Both the position numbers and the translations under genes were made by a program. DNA of 64,000 bases from Petrolisthes cinctipes (lineage: Eukaryota; Arthropoda; Malacostraca; Decapoda; Porcellanidae): contig JAWQEG010000526.1 in assembly GCA_033782935.1 (NCBI GenBank), forward strand, positions 583,501-647,500, in the 5' to 3' direction. The notes under the pieces are model-generated. The model was given only the letters and a program-made list of their open reading frames with translations. It ran no database searches and was not told the DNA's origin. This document shows, piece by piece, positions 50,203 through 61,499 of the stretch (the stretch's first letter is position 1; each line of letters begins with the position of its first letter).

Positions 50203-53200
50203 CTACTCCGTGTTAGAGTATTTTCAAAATACATGCTCAAAACATACTAAAAATCGATCTTTTAGGTGCACAAAAGTCGATATGTGCATGCATCTTCAGT
50301 ACCCGTTTATATCTCAAATTCAGGCTCAAAACACCCGAAAATTCAATATTTTGGGGTCCCAGAAGCAATCTGTACATGACTACACAGTGCTAGAATATTT
50401 TCAAAATATAGGCTAAAAACATGCTAAAAATCGACATTTTAGGTGCCAAAAAATCGATATATCAAATTCAGTCCCAAAACACCCGAAAATTCGATATTTA
50501 GAGGTCCCAGAAGGTATCTGTACATGCCTACTCCGTGTTAGAGTATTTTCAAAATACAGGCCAAAAACATACTGAAAATCGATCTTTTAGGTGCCCAAAA
50601 GTCGATATGTGCATGCATCTTCTGTACCCGTTTATATCTCAAATTCTGGCCCTAAACACCCGAAAATTCGATATTTTGGGGTCCCAGAATCAATCTGTAC
50701 ATGCCTACTCCGTGTTAGAGTATTTTCAAAAATTCAGGCCCAAAACATGCTGAAAATCGAATATTTTTGGTGCCCAAAGTCAATATGGGCATGTATCTTC
50801 TGTACACGTTTATATCTCAAATTCAGGATCAAAACACCCGAAAATTCAATATTTTGGGGTCCCAGAAGCAATCTCTACAGTGCCAGAATATTTTCAAAAT
50901 ATACGCTAAAAACATGCTAAAAATCGATCTTTTAGGTGCCAAAAAGTCGATATCTCAAATTCAATCCCAAAACACCCGAAAATTTGATATTTAGGGGTCC
51001 CAGAAGCGATCTGTACATGCCTACTCCGTGTTAGAGTATTTTTAAAATACATGCTCAAAACATACTGAAAATCGATCTTTTAGGTGCACAAAAGTCAATA
51101 TGTGCATGCATCTTCAGTACCCGTTTATATCTCAAATTCAGGCTCAAAACACCCGAAAATTCAATATTTTGGGGTCCCAGAAGCAATCTGTACATGCCTA
51201 CTCAGTGTTAGAGTATTTTCAAAATAAAGGCCCAAAACATGCTAAAAATCGATATTTTAGATGCCCAAAGTCAATATGTGCATGTATCTTCTGTACCCGT
51301 TTATATCTCAAATTCAGGCTCAAAACACCCGAAAATTCAATATTTTGGGGTCCCAGAAGCAATCTGTACATGCCTACACAGTGCTAGAATATTTTCAAAA
51401 TATAGGCTAAAAACATGTTAAAAATCGACATTTTAGGTGCCAAAAAATCGATATATCAAATTCAGTCCCAAAACACCCGAAAATTCGATATTTAGAGGTC
51501 CCAGAAGGTATCTGTACATGCCTACTCCGTGTTAGAGTATTTTCAAAATACAGGCCAAAAACATACTGAAAATCGATCTTTTAGGTGCCCAAAAGTCGAT
51601 ATGTGCATGCATCTTCTGTACCCGTTTATATCTCAAATTCTGGCCCTAAACACCCGAAAATTCGATATTTTGGGGTCCCAGAAGCGATCTGTACATGCCT
51701 ACTCCGTGTTAGAGTATTTTCAAAATTCAGGACCAAAACATGCTGAAAATCGATATTTTTGGTGCCCAAAGTCAATATGTGCATGTATCTTCTGTACCCG
51801 TTTATATCTCAAATTCAGGCTCAAAACACCCGAAAATTCAATATTTTGGGGTCCCAGAAGCAATCTGTACATGCCTACACAGTGCTAGAATATTTTCAAA
51901 ATATAGGCTAAAAACATGCTCAAAATCGATATTTTAGGTATCAAAAAATCGATATCTCAAATTCAGTCCCAAAACACCCGAAAATTCGATATTTAGAGGT
52001 CCCAGAAGGTATCTATCTGTACATGCCTACTCCGTGTTAGAGTATTTTCAAAATACAGGCCAAAAACATACTGAAAATCGATCTTTTAGGTGCCCAAAAG
52101 TCGATATGTGCATGCATCTTCTGTACCCGTTTATATCTCAAATTCTGGCCCTAAACACCCGAAAATTCGATATTTTGGGGTCCCAGAAGCGATCTGTACA
52201 TGCCTACTCCGTGTTAGAGTATTTTTAAAATTCAGGCCTAAAACATGCTGAAAATCGATATTTTTGGTGCCCAAAGTCAATATGTGCATGTATCTTCTGT
52301 ACCCGTTTATATCTCAAATTCAGGCTCAAAACACCCAAAAATTAAATATTTTGGGGTCTCAGAAGCAATCTGTACATGCCTACTCAGTGCTAGAATATTT
52401 TCAAAATATAGGCTAAAAACATGCTAAAAATCGATCTTTTAGGTGCCAAAAAGTCGATATCTCAAATTCAGTCCCAAAACACCCGAAAATTCGATATTTA
52501 GGGGTCCCTGAAGCGATCTGTACATGCCTACTCCGTGTTAGAGTATTTTCAAAATACATGCTCAAAACATACTGAAAATCGATCTTTTAGGTGCACAAAA
52601 GTCGATATGTGTATGCATCTTCAGTACCCGTTTATATCTCAAATTCAGGCTCAAAACACCCGAAAATTCAATATTTTGGGGTCCCAGAAGCAATCTGTAC
52701 ATGCCTACTCAGTGTTAGAGTATTTTCAAAATACAGGCCCAAAACATGCTGAAAATCGATATTTTAGATGCCCAAAGTCAATATGTGCATGTATCTTCTG
52801 TACCCGTTTATATCTCAAATTCAGGCTCAAAACACCCGAAAATTCAATATTTTGGGGTCCCAGAAGCAATCTGTACATGCCTACACAGTGCTAGAGTATT
52901 TTCAAAATATAGTCTAAAAACATGCTAAAAATCGACATTTTAGGTGCCAAAAAATCGATATCTCAAATTCAGTCCCAAAACACCCGAAAATTCGATATTT
53001 AGAGGTCCCAGAAGATATCTGTACATGCCTACTCCGTGTTAGAGTATTTTCAAAATACAGGCAAAAAACATACTGAAAATCGATCTTTTAGGTGCCCAAA
53101 AGTCGATATGTGCATGCATCTTCTGTACCCGTTTATATCTCAAATTCTGGCCCTAAACACCCGAAAATTCGATATTTTGGGGTCCCAGAAGCGATCTGTA

Positions 53201-54375
53201 CTTGCCTACTCCGTGTTAGAGTATTTTAAAAATTCAGGCCCAAAACATGCTGAAAATCGATATTTTTGGTGCCCAAAATCAATATGTGCATGTATCTTCT
53301 GTACCCGTTTATATCTCAAATTCAGGCTCAAAACACCCGAAAATTCAATATTTTGGGGTCCCAGAAGCAATCTGTACAGTGCTAGAATATTTTCAAAATA
53401 TATGTTAAAAACATGCTAAAAATCGATCTTTTAGGTGCCAAATAGTCGATATCTCAAATTCAGTCCCAAAACACCCGAAAATTCGATATTTAGGGGTCCC
53501 AGAAGCGATCTGTACATGCCTACTCCGTGTTAGAGTATTTTCAAAATACATGCTCAAAACATACTGAAAATCGATCTTTTAGGTGCACAAAAGTCGATAT
53601 GTGCATGTATCTTCAGTACCCGTTTATATCTCAAATTCAGGCTCAAAACACCCGAAAATTCGATATTTTGGGGTCCCAGAAGCGATCTGTACATGTCTAC
53701 TCCGTGTTAGAGTATTTTCAAAATACAGGCCCAAAACATGCTGAAAATCGATATTTTTGGTGCCCAAAGTCAATATGTGCATGTATATCTTCTGTACCCG
53801 TTTATATCTCAAATTCAAGCTCAAAACACCCGAAAATTCAATATTTTGGGGTCCCAGAAGCAATCTGTACATGCCTACTCAGTGCTAGAATATTTTCAAA
53901 ATATAGGCTAAAAACATGCTAAAAATCGATTTTTTAGGTGCCAAAAAGTCGATATCTCAAATTCAGTCCCAAAACACCCGAAAATTCGATATTTAGGGGT
54001 CCCAGAAGCGATCTGTACATGCCTACTCCGTGTTAGAGTATTTTCAAAATACAGGCCAAAAACATACTGAAAATCGATCTTTCAGGTGCACAAAAGTCGA
54101 TATGTGCATGCATCTTCAGTACCCGTTTATATCTCAAATTCAGGCTCAAAACACCCGAAAATTCAATATTTTGGGGTCCCAGAAGCAATCTGTACATGCC
54201 TACTCAGTGTTAGAGTATTTTCAAAATACAGGCCCAAAACATGCTGAAAATCGATATTTTAGATGCCCAGAGTCAATATGTGCATGTATCTTCTGTACCC
54301 GTTTATATCTCAAATTCAGGCTCAAAACACCCGAAAATTCAATATTTTGGGGTCCCAGAAGCAATCTGTACATGC
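50203..54375 (+). repeat. Heterogeneous trimer array, middle part
   Basis: A-type starts near 50,203, 50,528, 51,020, 51,522, 52,027, 52,528, 53,029, 53,520 and 54,023. Small insertions occur: gtatctatctgtac near 52,014 (atct doubled) and atgtatatcttc near 53,784. A one-base insertion near 50,760 gives aatcgaatattt. The A at 53,520 has caatctt-type A1 sequence on its left and cgatatt/gaagcgatc on its right, so it is an A1/A2 recombinant. Confidence 0.82.
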
Positions 54376-54549
54376 CTACACAGTGCTAGAATATTTTCAA
54401 AATATAGGCTAAAAACATGCTGAAAATCGATCTTTTAGGTGCCCAAAAGTCGATATGTGCATGCATCTTCTGTACCCGTTTATATCTCAAATTCAGGCTC
54501 AAAACACCCGAAAATTCAATATTTTGGGGTCCCAGAAGCAATCTGTACA
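54376..54549 (+). repeat. B-type monomer carrying the 29-bp block
   Basis: Begins as B1 (ctacacagtgctag, atattttcaaaatat) but passes through tgctgaaaatcgatctttta into A-type gtgcccaaaagtcg and contains the full 29-bp block absent from other B monomers. The end is A1/C-like (caatattttgggg), joined to B2 through the 10-bp-deleted junction. Recombination with A is the simplest reading. An ancestral full-length B is the alternative. Confidence 0.84.
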
Positions 54550-56688
54550 GTGCTAGAATATTTTCAAAATATAGGCTAAAAACATGCTAAAATCGATCTT
54601 TTAGGTGCCAAAAAGTCGATATCTCAAATTCAGTCCCAAAACTACCGAAAATTCGATATTTAGAGGTCCCAGTAGCGATCTGTACATGCCTACTCCGTGT
54701 TAGAGTATTTTCCAAATACATGCTCAAAACATACTGAAAATCGATCTTTTAGGTGCACAAAAGTCGATATGTGCATGCATCTTCAGTACCCGTTTATATC
54801 TCAAATTCAGGCTCAAAACACCCGAAAATTCAATATTTTGGGGTCCCAGAAGCAATCTGTACATGCCTACTCAGTGTTAGAGTATTTTCAAAATAAAGGC
54901 CCAAAACATGCTGAAAATCGATATTTTAGATACCCAAAGTCAATATGTGCATGTATCTTCTGTACCCGTTTATATCTCAAATTCAGGCTCAAAACACCCG
55001 AAAATTCAATATTTTGGGGTCCCAGAAGCAATCTGTACATGCCTACACAGTGCTAGAATATTTTCAAAATATAGGCAAAAAACATGCTAAAAATCGACAT
55101 TTTAGGTGCCAAAAAATCGATATCTCAAATTCAGTCCCAAAACACCCGAAAATTCGATATTTAGAGGTCCCAGAAGGTATCTGTACATGCCTACTCCGTG
55201 TTAGAGTATTTTCAAAATACAGGCCAAAAACATACTGAAAATCGATCTATTAGGTGCACAAAAGTCGATATGTGCATGCATCTTCAGTACCCGTTTATAT
55301 CTCAAATTCTGGCCCTAAACACCCGAAAATTCGATATTTTGGGGTCCCAGAAGCGATCTGTACATGCCATGCCTACTCCGTGTTAGAGTATTTTCAAAAT
55401 TCAGGCCCAAAACATGCTGAAAATCGATATTTTTGGTGCCCAAAGTCAATATGTGCATGTATCTTCTGTACCCGTTTATATCTCAAATTCAGGCTCAAAA
55501 CACCCGAAAATTCAATATTTTGGGGTCCCAGAAGCAATCTGTACAGTGCTAGAATATTTTCAAAATATAGGCTAAAAACATGCTAAGAATCGATCTTTTA
55601 GGTGCCAAAAAGTCAATATCTCAAATTCAGTCCCAAAACACCCGAAAATTCGATATTTAGGGGTCCCAGAAGCGATCTGTACATGCCTACTCCGTGTTAG
55701 AGTATTTTCAAAATACATGCTCACAACATACTGAAAATCGATCTATTAGGTGCACAAAAGTCGATATGTGCATGCATCTTCAGTACCCGTTTATATCTCA
55801 AATTCAGGCTCAAAACACCCGAAAATTCAATATTTTGGGGTCCCAGAAGATATCTGTACATGCCTACTCAGTGTTAGAGTATTTTCAAAATACAGGCCCA
55901 AAACATGCTGAAAATCGATATTTTAGATGCCCAAAGTCAATATGTGCATGTATCTTCTGTACCCGTTTATATCTCAAATTCAGGCTCAAAACAACCGAAA
56001 ATTCAATATTTTGGGGTCCCAGAAGCAATCTGTACATGCCTACACAGTGCTAGAATATTTTCAAAATATAGGCTAAAAACATACTAAAAATCGACATTTT
56101 AGGTGCCAAAAAATCGATATCTCAAATTCAGTCCCAAAACACCCGAAAATTCGATATTTAGAGGTCCCAGAAGGTATCTGTACATGCCTACTCCGTGTTA
56201 GAGTATATTCAAAATACAGGCCAAAAACATACTGAAAATCGATCTTTTAGGTGCCCAAAAGTCGATATCTGCATGCATCTTCTGTACCCGTTTATATCTC
56301 AAATTCTGGCCCTAAACACCCGAAAATTCGATATTTTGGGGTCCCAGAAGCGATCTGTACATGCCTACTCCGTGTTAGAGTATTTTCAAAATTCAGGCCC
56401 AAAACATGCTGAAAATCGATATTTTTGGTGCCCAAAGTCAATATGTGCATGTATCTTCTGTACCCGTTTATATCTCAAATTCAGGCTCAAAACACCCGAA
56501 AATTCAATATTTTGGGGTCCCAGAAGCAATCTGTACATGCCTACTCAGTGCTAGAATATTTTCAAAATATAGGCTAAAAACATGCTAAAAATCGATCTTT
56601 TAGGTGCCAAAAAGTCGATATCTCAAATTCAGTACCAAAACACCCGAAAATTCTATATTTAGGGGTCCCAGAAGCGATCTGTACATGC

Positions 56689-56865
56689 CTACTCAGTGTT
56701 AGAGTATTTTCAAAATACATGCTCAAAACATACTGAAAATCAATCTTTTAGGTGCACAAAAGTCGATATGTGCATGCATCTTCAGTACCCGTTTATATCT
56801 CAAATTCAGGCTCAAAACACCCGAAAATTCGATATTTAGGGGTCCAAGAAGCGATCTGTACATGC
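56689..56865 (+). repeat. Chimeric A1/B2 monomer
   Basis: An A1 (caatctttt, gcacaaaagtcg, ttcagtaccc) whose right end is B2-like: ttcgatatttaggggtccaagaagcgatc. It is 177 bp and is followed directly by C2, so C1-B1-A2 have been skipped. The exchange point lies within the shared acccgaaaattc block. Confidence 0.85.
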
Positions 56866-57041
56866 CTACTCCGTGTTAGAGTATTTTCAAAATTCAGGAC
56901 CAAAACATGCTGAAAATCGATATTTTTGGTGCCCAAAGTCAATATGTGCATGTATCTTCTGTACCCGTTTATATCTCAAATTCAGGCTCAAAACACCCGA
57001 AAATTCAATATTTTGGGGTCCCAGAAGCAATCTGTACATGC

Positions 57042-57193
57042 CTACTCAGTGCTAGAATATTTTCAAATTTAGGCTAAAATTTTAACATGCTAAAAATCAA
57101 TCTTTTAGGTGCCAAAAAGTCGATATCTCAAATTCAGTCCCAAAACACCCGAAAATTCGATATTTAGGGGTCCCAGAAGCGATCTGTACATGC
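57042..57193 (+). repeat. B2 monomer with remodelled dyad (152 bp)
   Basis: Normal atattttcaaaatataggctaaaaacatg is replaced by tattttcaaatttaggctaaaattttaacatg. The right arm of the dyad is lost and an extra atttt appears downstream. This is the only copy with that rearrangement that I found. Confidence 0.83.
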
Positions 57194-57860
57194 CTACTCC
57201 GTGTTAGAGTATTTTCAAAATACATGCTCAAAACATACTGAAAATCGATCTTTTAGGTGCACAAAAGTCGATATGTGCATGCATCTTCAGTACCCGTTTA
57301 TATCTCAAATTCAGGCTCAAAACACCCGAAAATTCAATATTTTGGGGTCCCAGAAGCAATCTGTACATGCCTCATCAGTGTTAGAGTGTTTTCAAAATAC
57401 AGGCCCAAAACATGCTGAAAATCGATATTTTAGATGCCCAAAGTCAATATGTGCATGTATCTTCTGTACCCGTTTATATCTCAAATTCAGGCTCAAAACA
57501 CCCGAAAATTCAATATTTTGGGGTCCCAGAAGCAATCTGTACAGTGCTAGAATATTTTCAAAATATAGGCTAAAAACATGCTAAAAATCGACATTTTAGG
57601 TGCCAAAAAATCGATATCTCAAATTCAGTCCCAAAACACCCGAAAATTCGATATTTAGAGGTCCCAGAAGGATCTGTACATGCCTACTCCGTGTTAGAGT
57701 ATTTTCAAAATACAGGCCAAAAACATACTGAAAATCGATCTTTTAGGTGCCCAAAAGTCGATATGTGCATGCATCTTCTGTACCCGTTTATATCTCAAAT
57801 TCTGGCCCTAAACACCCGAAAATTCGATATTTTGGGGTCCCAGAAGCGATCTGTACATGC

Positions 57861-58036
57861 CTACTCCGTGTTAGAGTATTTTCAAAATTCAGGACCAAAA
57901 CATGCTGAAAATCGATATTTTTGGTGCCCAAAGTCAATATGTGCATGTATCTTCTGTACCCGTTTATATCTCAAATTCAGGCTCAAAACACCCGAAAATT
58001 CGATATTTAGGGGTCCCAGAAGCGATCTGTACATGC
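57861..58036 (+). repeat. Chimeric C2/B2 monomer
   Basis: A C2 (attcaggacc, gatatttttggtg) that switches to B2 at acccgaaaattcg, ending tatttaggggtcccagaagcgatc. It is followed directly by A1 at 58,037, so the B2 step is skipped. The switch is in the same acccgaaaattc block as in the A1/B2 chimera at 56,689. Confidence 0.84.
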
Positions 58037-58320
58037 CTACTCCGAGTTAGAGTATTTTCAAAATACATGCTCAAAACATACTGAAAATCGATCTTTTAGG
58101 TGCACAAAAGTCGATATGTGCATGCATCTTCAGTACCCGTTTATATCTCAAATTCAGGCTCAAAACACCCGAAAATTCAATATTTTGGGGTCCCAGAAGC
58201 AATCTGTACATGCCTACTCAGTGTTAGAGTGTTTTCAAAATACAGGCCCAAAACATGCTGAAAATCGATATTTTAGATGCCCAAAGTCAATATGTGCATG
58301 TATCTTCTGTACCCGTTTAT
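58037..58320 (+). repeat. Last forward monomers before the strand switch
   Basis: A full A1 (58,037-58,213, with ctccgagttag) and a C1 truncated at about base 107. The C1 has gtgttttcaaaatac, an altered dyad arm also present at about 57,386. The A1-C1 pair is related to 57,194 at an offset of 843. Confidence 0.86.
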
Positions 58321-58330
58321 AGTATGTTTT
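58311..58330. other. Strand-switch (inversion) junction
   Basis: Forward sequence ends inside a C1 monomer at acccgtttat (about base 107). The next bases, agtatgttttgagcatg, are the reverse complement of an A1 monomer truncated at about base 46. The two arrays therefore meet tail to tail (converging). Only a single A at 58,321 could be assigned to both sides, so microhomology is at most 1 bp. Nothing foreign is inserted. It may be a true inversion breakpoint inside the satellite or an assembly join. Confidence 0.93.
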
Positions 58331-59016
58331 GAGCATGTATTTTGAAAATACTCTAACACGGAGTAGGTATGTACAGATCGCTTCTGGGACCCCTAAATAT
58401 CGAATTTTCGGGTGTTTTGGGACTGAATTTGAGATATCGATTTTTTGGCACCTAAAATGTCGATTTTCAGCATGTTTTTAGCCTATATTTTGAAAATATT
58501 CTAGCACTGTGTAGGCATGTACAGATTGCTTCTGGGACCCCAAAATATTGAATTTTCGGGTGTTTTGAGCCTGAATTTGAGATATAAACGGGTACTGAAG
58601 ATGCATGCACGTATCGACTTTTGTGCACCTAAAAGATCGATTTTCAATATGTTTTGAGCATGTATTTTGAAAATACTCTAACACGGAGTAGGCATGTACA
58701 GATCGCTTCTGGGACCCCTAAATATCGAATTTTCGGGTGTTTTGGGACTGAATTTGAGATATCGACTTTTGGGCACCTAAAAGATCGATTTTTAGCATGT
58801 TTTTAGCCTATATTTTGAAAATATTCTAGCACTATGTAGGCATGTACAGATTGCTTCTGGGACCCCAAAATATTGAGTTTTCGGGTGTTTTGAGCCTGAA
58901 TTTGAGATATAAACGGGTACTGAAGATGCATGCACATATCGACTTTTGTGCACCTAAAAGATCGATTTTCAGTATGTTTTGAGCATGTATTTTGAAAATA
59001 CTCTAACACGGAGTAG
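58321..59016 (-). repeat. Inverted A1-B dimers (325 bp)
   Basis: Next to the switch the minus-strand array is A1-B dimers: A1 starts at about 59,016 and 58,691, 325 bp apart (177 + 148), then a truncated A1 at the junction. C monomers are absent here. One B mixes B1 features (ccaaaaaatcg) with B2 features (taggggtcccagaagcg). Dimer spacing also occurs in the forward array, for example at 3,782-4,106. Confidence 0.85.
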
Positions 59017-61499
59017 GCATGTACAGATCGATTCTGGGACCCCTAAATATCGAATTTTCGGGTGTTTTGGGACTGAATTTGAGATATCGACTTTTTGGCA
59101 CTTAAAAGATCGATTTTTAGCATGTTTTTAGCCTATATTTTGAAAATATTCTAGCACTGTACAGATTGCTTCTGGGATCCCAAAATATTGAATTTTCGGG
59201 TTTTTGAGCCTGAATTTGAGATATAAAAGGGTACAGAAGATATATGCACATATTGACTTTGGGCATCTAAAATATCGATTTTCAGCATGTTTTGGGCCTG
59301 TATTTTGAAAATACTCTAACACTGAGTAGGCATGTACAGATTGCTTCTGGGACCCCAAAATATTGAATTTTCGGGTGTTTTGAGCCTGAATTTGAGATAT
59401 AAACGGGTACTGATGATGCATGCACATATCGACTTTTGTGCACCTAAAAGATCGATTTTCAGTATGTTTTGAGCATGTATTTTGAAAATACTCTAACACG
59501 GAGTAGGCATGTACAGATCGCTTCTGGGACCCCTAAATATCGAATTTTCGGGTGTTTTGGGACTGAATTTGAGATATCGACTTTTTGGCACCTAAAAGAT
59601 CGATTTTTAGCATGTTTTTAGCCTATATTTTGAAAATATTCTAGCACTGTACAGATTGCTTCTGGGACCCCAAAATATTGAATTTTCGTGTTTTTGAGCC
59701 TGAATTTGAGATATAAACGGGTACAGAAGATACATGCACATATTGACTTTGGGCATCTAAAATATCGATTTTCAGCATGTTTTGGGCCTGTATTTTGAAA
59801 ATACTCTAACACTGAGTAGGCATGTACAGATTGCTTCTGGGACCCCAAAATATTGAATTTTCGGGTGTTTTGAGCCTGAATTTGAGATATAAACGGGTAC
59901 TGAAGATGCATGCACATATCGACTTTTGTGCACCTAAAAGATCGATTTTCAGTATGTTTTGAGCATGTATTTTGAAAATACTCTAACACGGAGTAGGCAT
60001 GTACAGATCGCTTCTGGGACCCCAAAATATCGAATTTTCGGGTGTTCAGGGCCAGAATTTGAGATATAAAAGGGTACAGAAGATGCAGGCACATATCTAC
60101 TTTTGGGCACCTAATAGATCGATTTTCAGTATGTTTTTGGCCTGTATTTTGAAAATACTCTAACACGGAGTAGGCATGTACAGATACCTTCTGGGACCTC
60201 TAAATATCGAATTTTCGGGTGTTTTGGGACTGAATTTGATATATCGATTTTTTGGCACCTAAAATGTCGATTTTTAGCATGTTTTTAGCCTATATTTTGA
60301 AAATATTCTAGCACTGTGTAGGCATGTACAGATTGCTTCTGGGACCCCAAAATATTGAATTTTCGGGTGTTTTGAGCCTGAATTTGAGATATAAACGGGT
60401 ACAGAAGATACATGCACATATTGACTTTGGGCATCTAAAATATCGATTTTCAGCATGTTTTGGGCCTGTATTTTGAAAATACTCTAACACTGAGTAGGCA
60501 TGTACAGATTGCTTCTGGGACCCCAAAATATTGAATTTTCGGGTGTTTTGAGCCTGAATTTGAGATATAAACGGGTACTGAAGATGCATGCACATATCGA
60601 CTTTTGTGCACCTAAAAGATCGATTTTCAGTATGTTTTGAGCATGTATTTTGAAAATACTCTAACACGGAGTAGGCATGTACAGATACCTTCTGGGACCT
60701 CTAAATATCGAATTTTCGGGTGTTTTGGGACTGAATTTGAGATATCGATTTTTTGGCACCTAAAATGTCGATTTTTAGCATGTTTTTAGCCTATATTTTG
60801 AAAATATTCTAGCACTGTGTAGGCATGTACAGATTGCTTCTGGGACCCCAAAATATTGAATTTTCGGGTGTTTTGAGCCTGAATTTGAGATATAAACGGG
60901 TACAGAAGATACATGCACATATTGACTTTGGGCATCTAAAATATCGATTTTCAGCATGTTTTGGGCCTGTATTTTGAAAATACTCTAACACGGAGTAGGC
61001 ATGTACAGATCGCTTCTGGGACCCCTAAATATTGAATTTTCGGGTGTTTTGGGACTGAATTTGAGATATCGACTTTTTGGCACCTAAAAGATCGATTTTT
61101 AGCATGTTTTTAACCTATATTTTGAAAATATTCTAGCACTGAGTAGGCATGTACAGATTGCTTCTGGAACCTCAAAATATTGAATTTTCGGGTGTTTTGA
61201 GCCTGAATTTCAGATATAAACGGGTACAGAAGATACATGCACATATTGACTTTGGGCACCAAAAATATCGATTTTCAGCATGTTTTGGGCCTGAATTTTG
61301 AAAATACTCTAACACGGAGTAGGCATGTACAGATCGCTTCTGGGATCCCAAAATTTCGAATTTTCGGGTGTTTAGGGCCAGAATTTGAGATATAAACGGG
61401 TACAGAAGATGCATGCACATATCGACTTTTGGGCACCTAAAAGATCGATTTTCAGTATGTTTTTGGCCTGTATTTTGAAAATACTCTAACACGGAGTAG
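59017..61499 (-). repeat. Inverted trimer array, inner part
   Basis: On the minus strand, A1-C1-B trimers with two kinds of shortening: C1 with caaaaacccg (near 59,198; near 59,689 as caaaaacacg) and the 10-bp junction deletion before B2. An A2 (about 59,997-60,173) is followed directly by A1, and an A2-C2 pair occupies about 61,172-61,499. I find no C3 or C4 marker in the inverted array. Confidence 0.84.
59618..60166 (-). other. Longest open frame, 182 codons; not called as a gene
   Basis: Opens at a GTG inside A2 and stays open through A1, C1 and the 10-bp-deleted junction into B2. It exists because A is 59 codons long and has no stop in this frame, and because A2 is here followed directly by another A. 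Similar frames of 119-127 codons occur at most A-C pairs and normally stop at the TAG of B (gtgctag). The product resembles no family I know and shows no signal peptide or catalytic motif. Coding is unlikely. Confidence 0.85.

Larger units (their letters stand above)
54550..58036 (+). repeat. Heterogeneous trimer array, right part
   Basis: A-type starts near 54,690, 55,191, 55,687, 56,188, 56,689, 57,194 and 57,684. The A1 at 54,690 has gtattttccaaatac, a broken dyad. gtacatgccatgcctac near 55,366 doubles 5 bp. cgatctattagg occurs in two A monomers (near 55,245 and 55,741). Trimers are repeatedly shortened or mixed by chimeric monomers listed separately. Confidence 0.82.
1..58320 (+). repeat. 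Forward-oriented satellite array (A/C/B monomers)
   Basis: Uninterrupted head-to-tail satellite. Every stretch can be aligned to one of three related monomers: A (177 bp), C (176 bp) or B (148 bp), phased here to begin at ctactccg, ctactcag or ctacacag. Shared landmarks are a gtattttcaaaatac dyad near base 16, an aaaatcgat core near base 50, acccgaaaattc near base 130 and a ggtcccagaag block before the tgtacatgc end. I see no unique DNA, transposon or gene inside. Size range and higher-order organisation fit a centromeric or pericentromeric satellite. That function is inference, and the family is not one I recognise. Confidence 0.97.

Noticed and set aside
57042..57193. Transposon insertion or target-site duplication at the aaaatttta change
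   Set aside because: Only about 4-5 bases are added and the surroundings stay in satellite register, so a small replication or repair error is enough.
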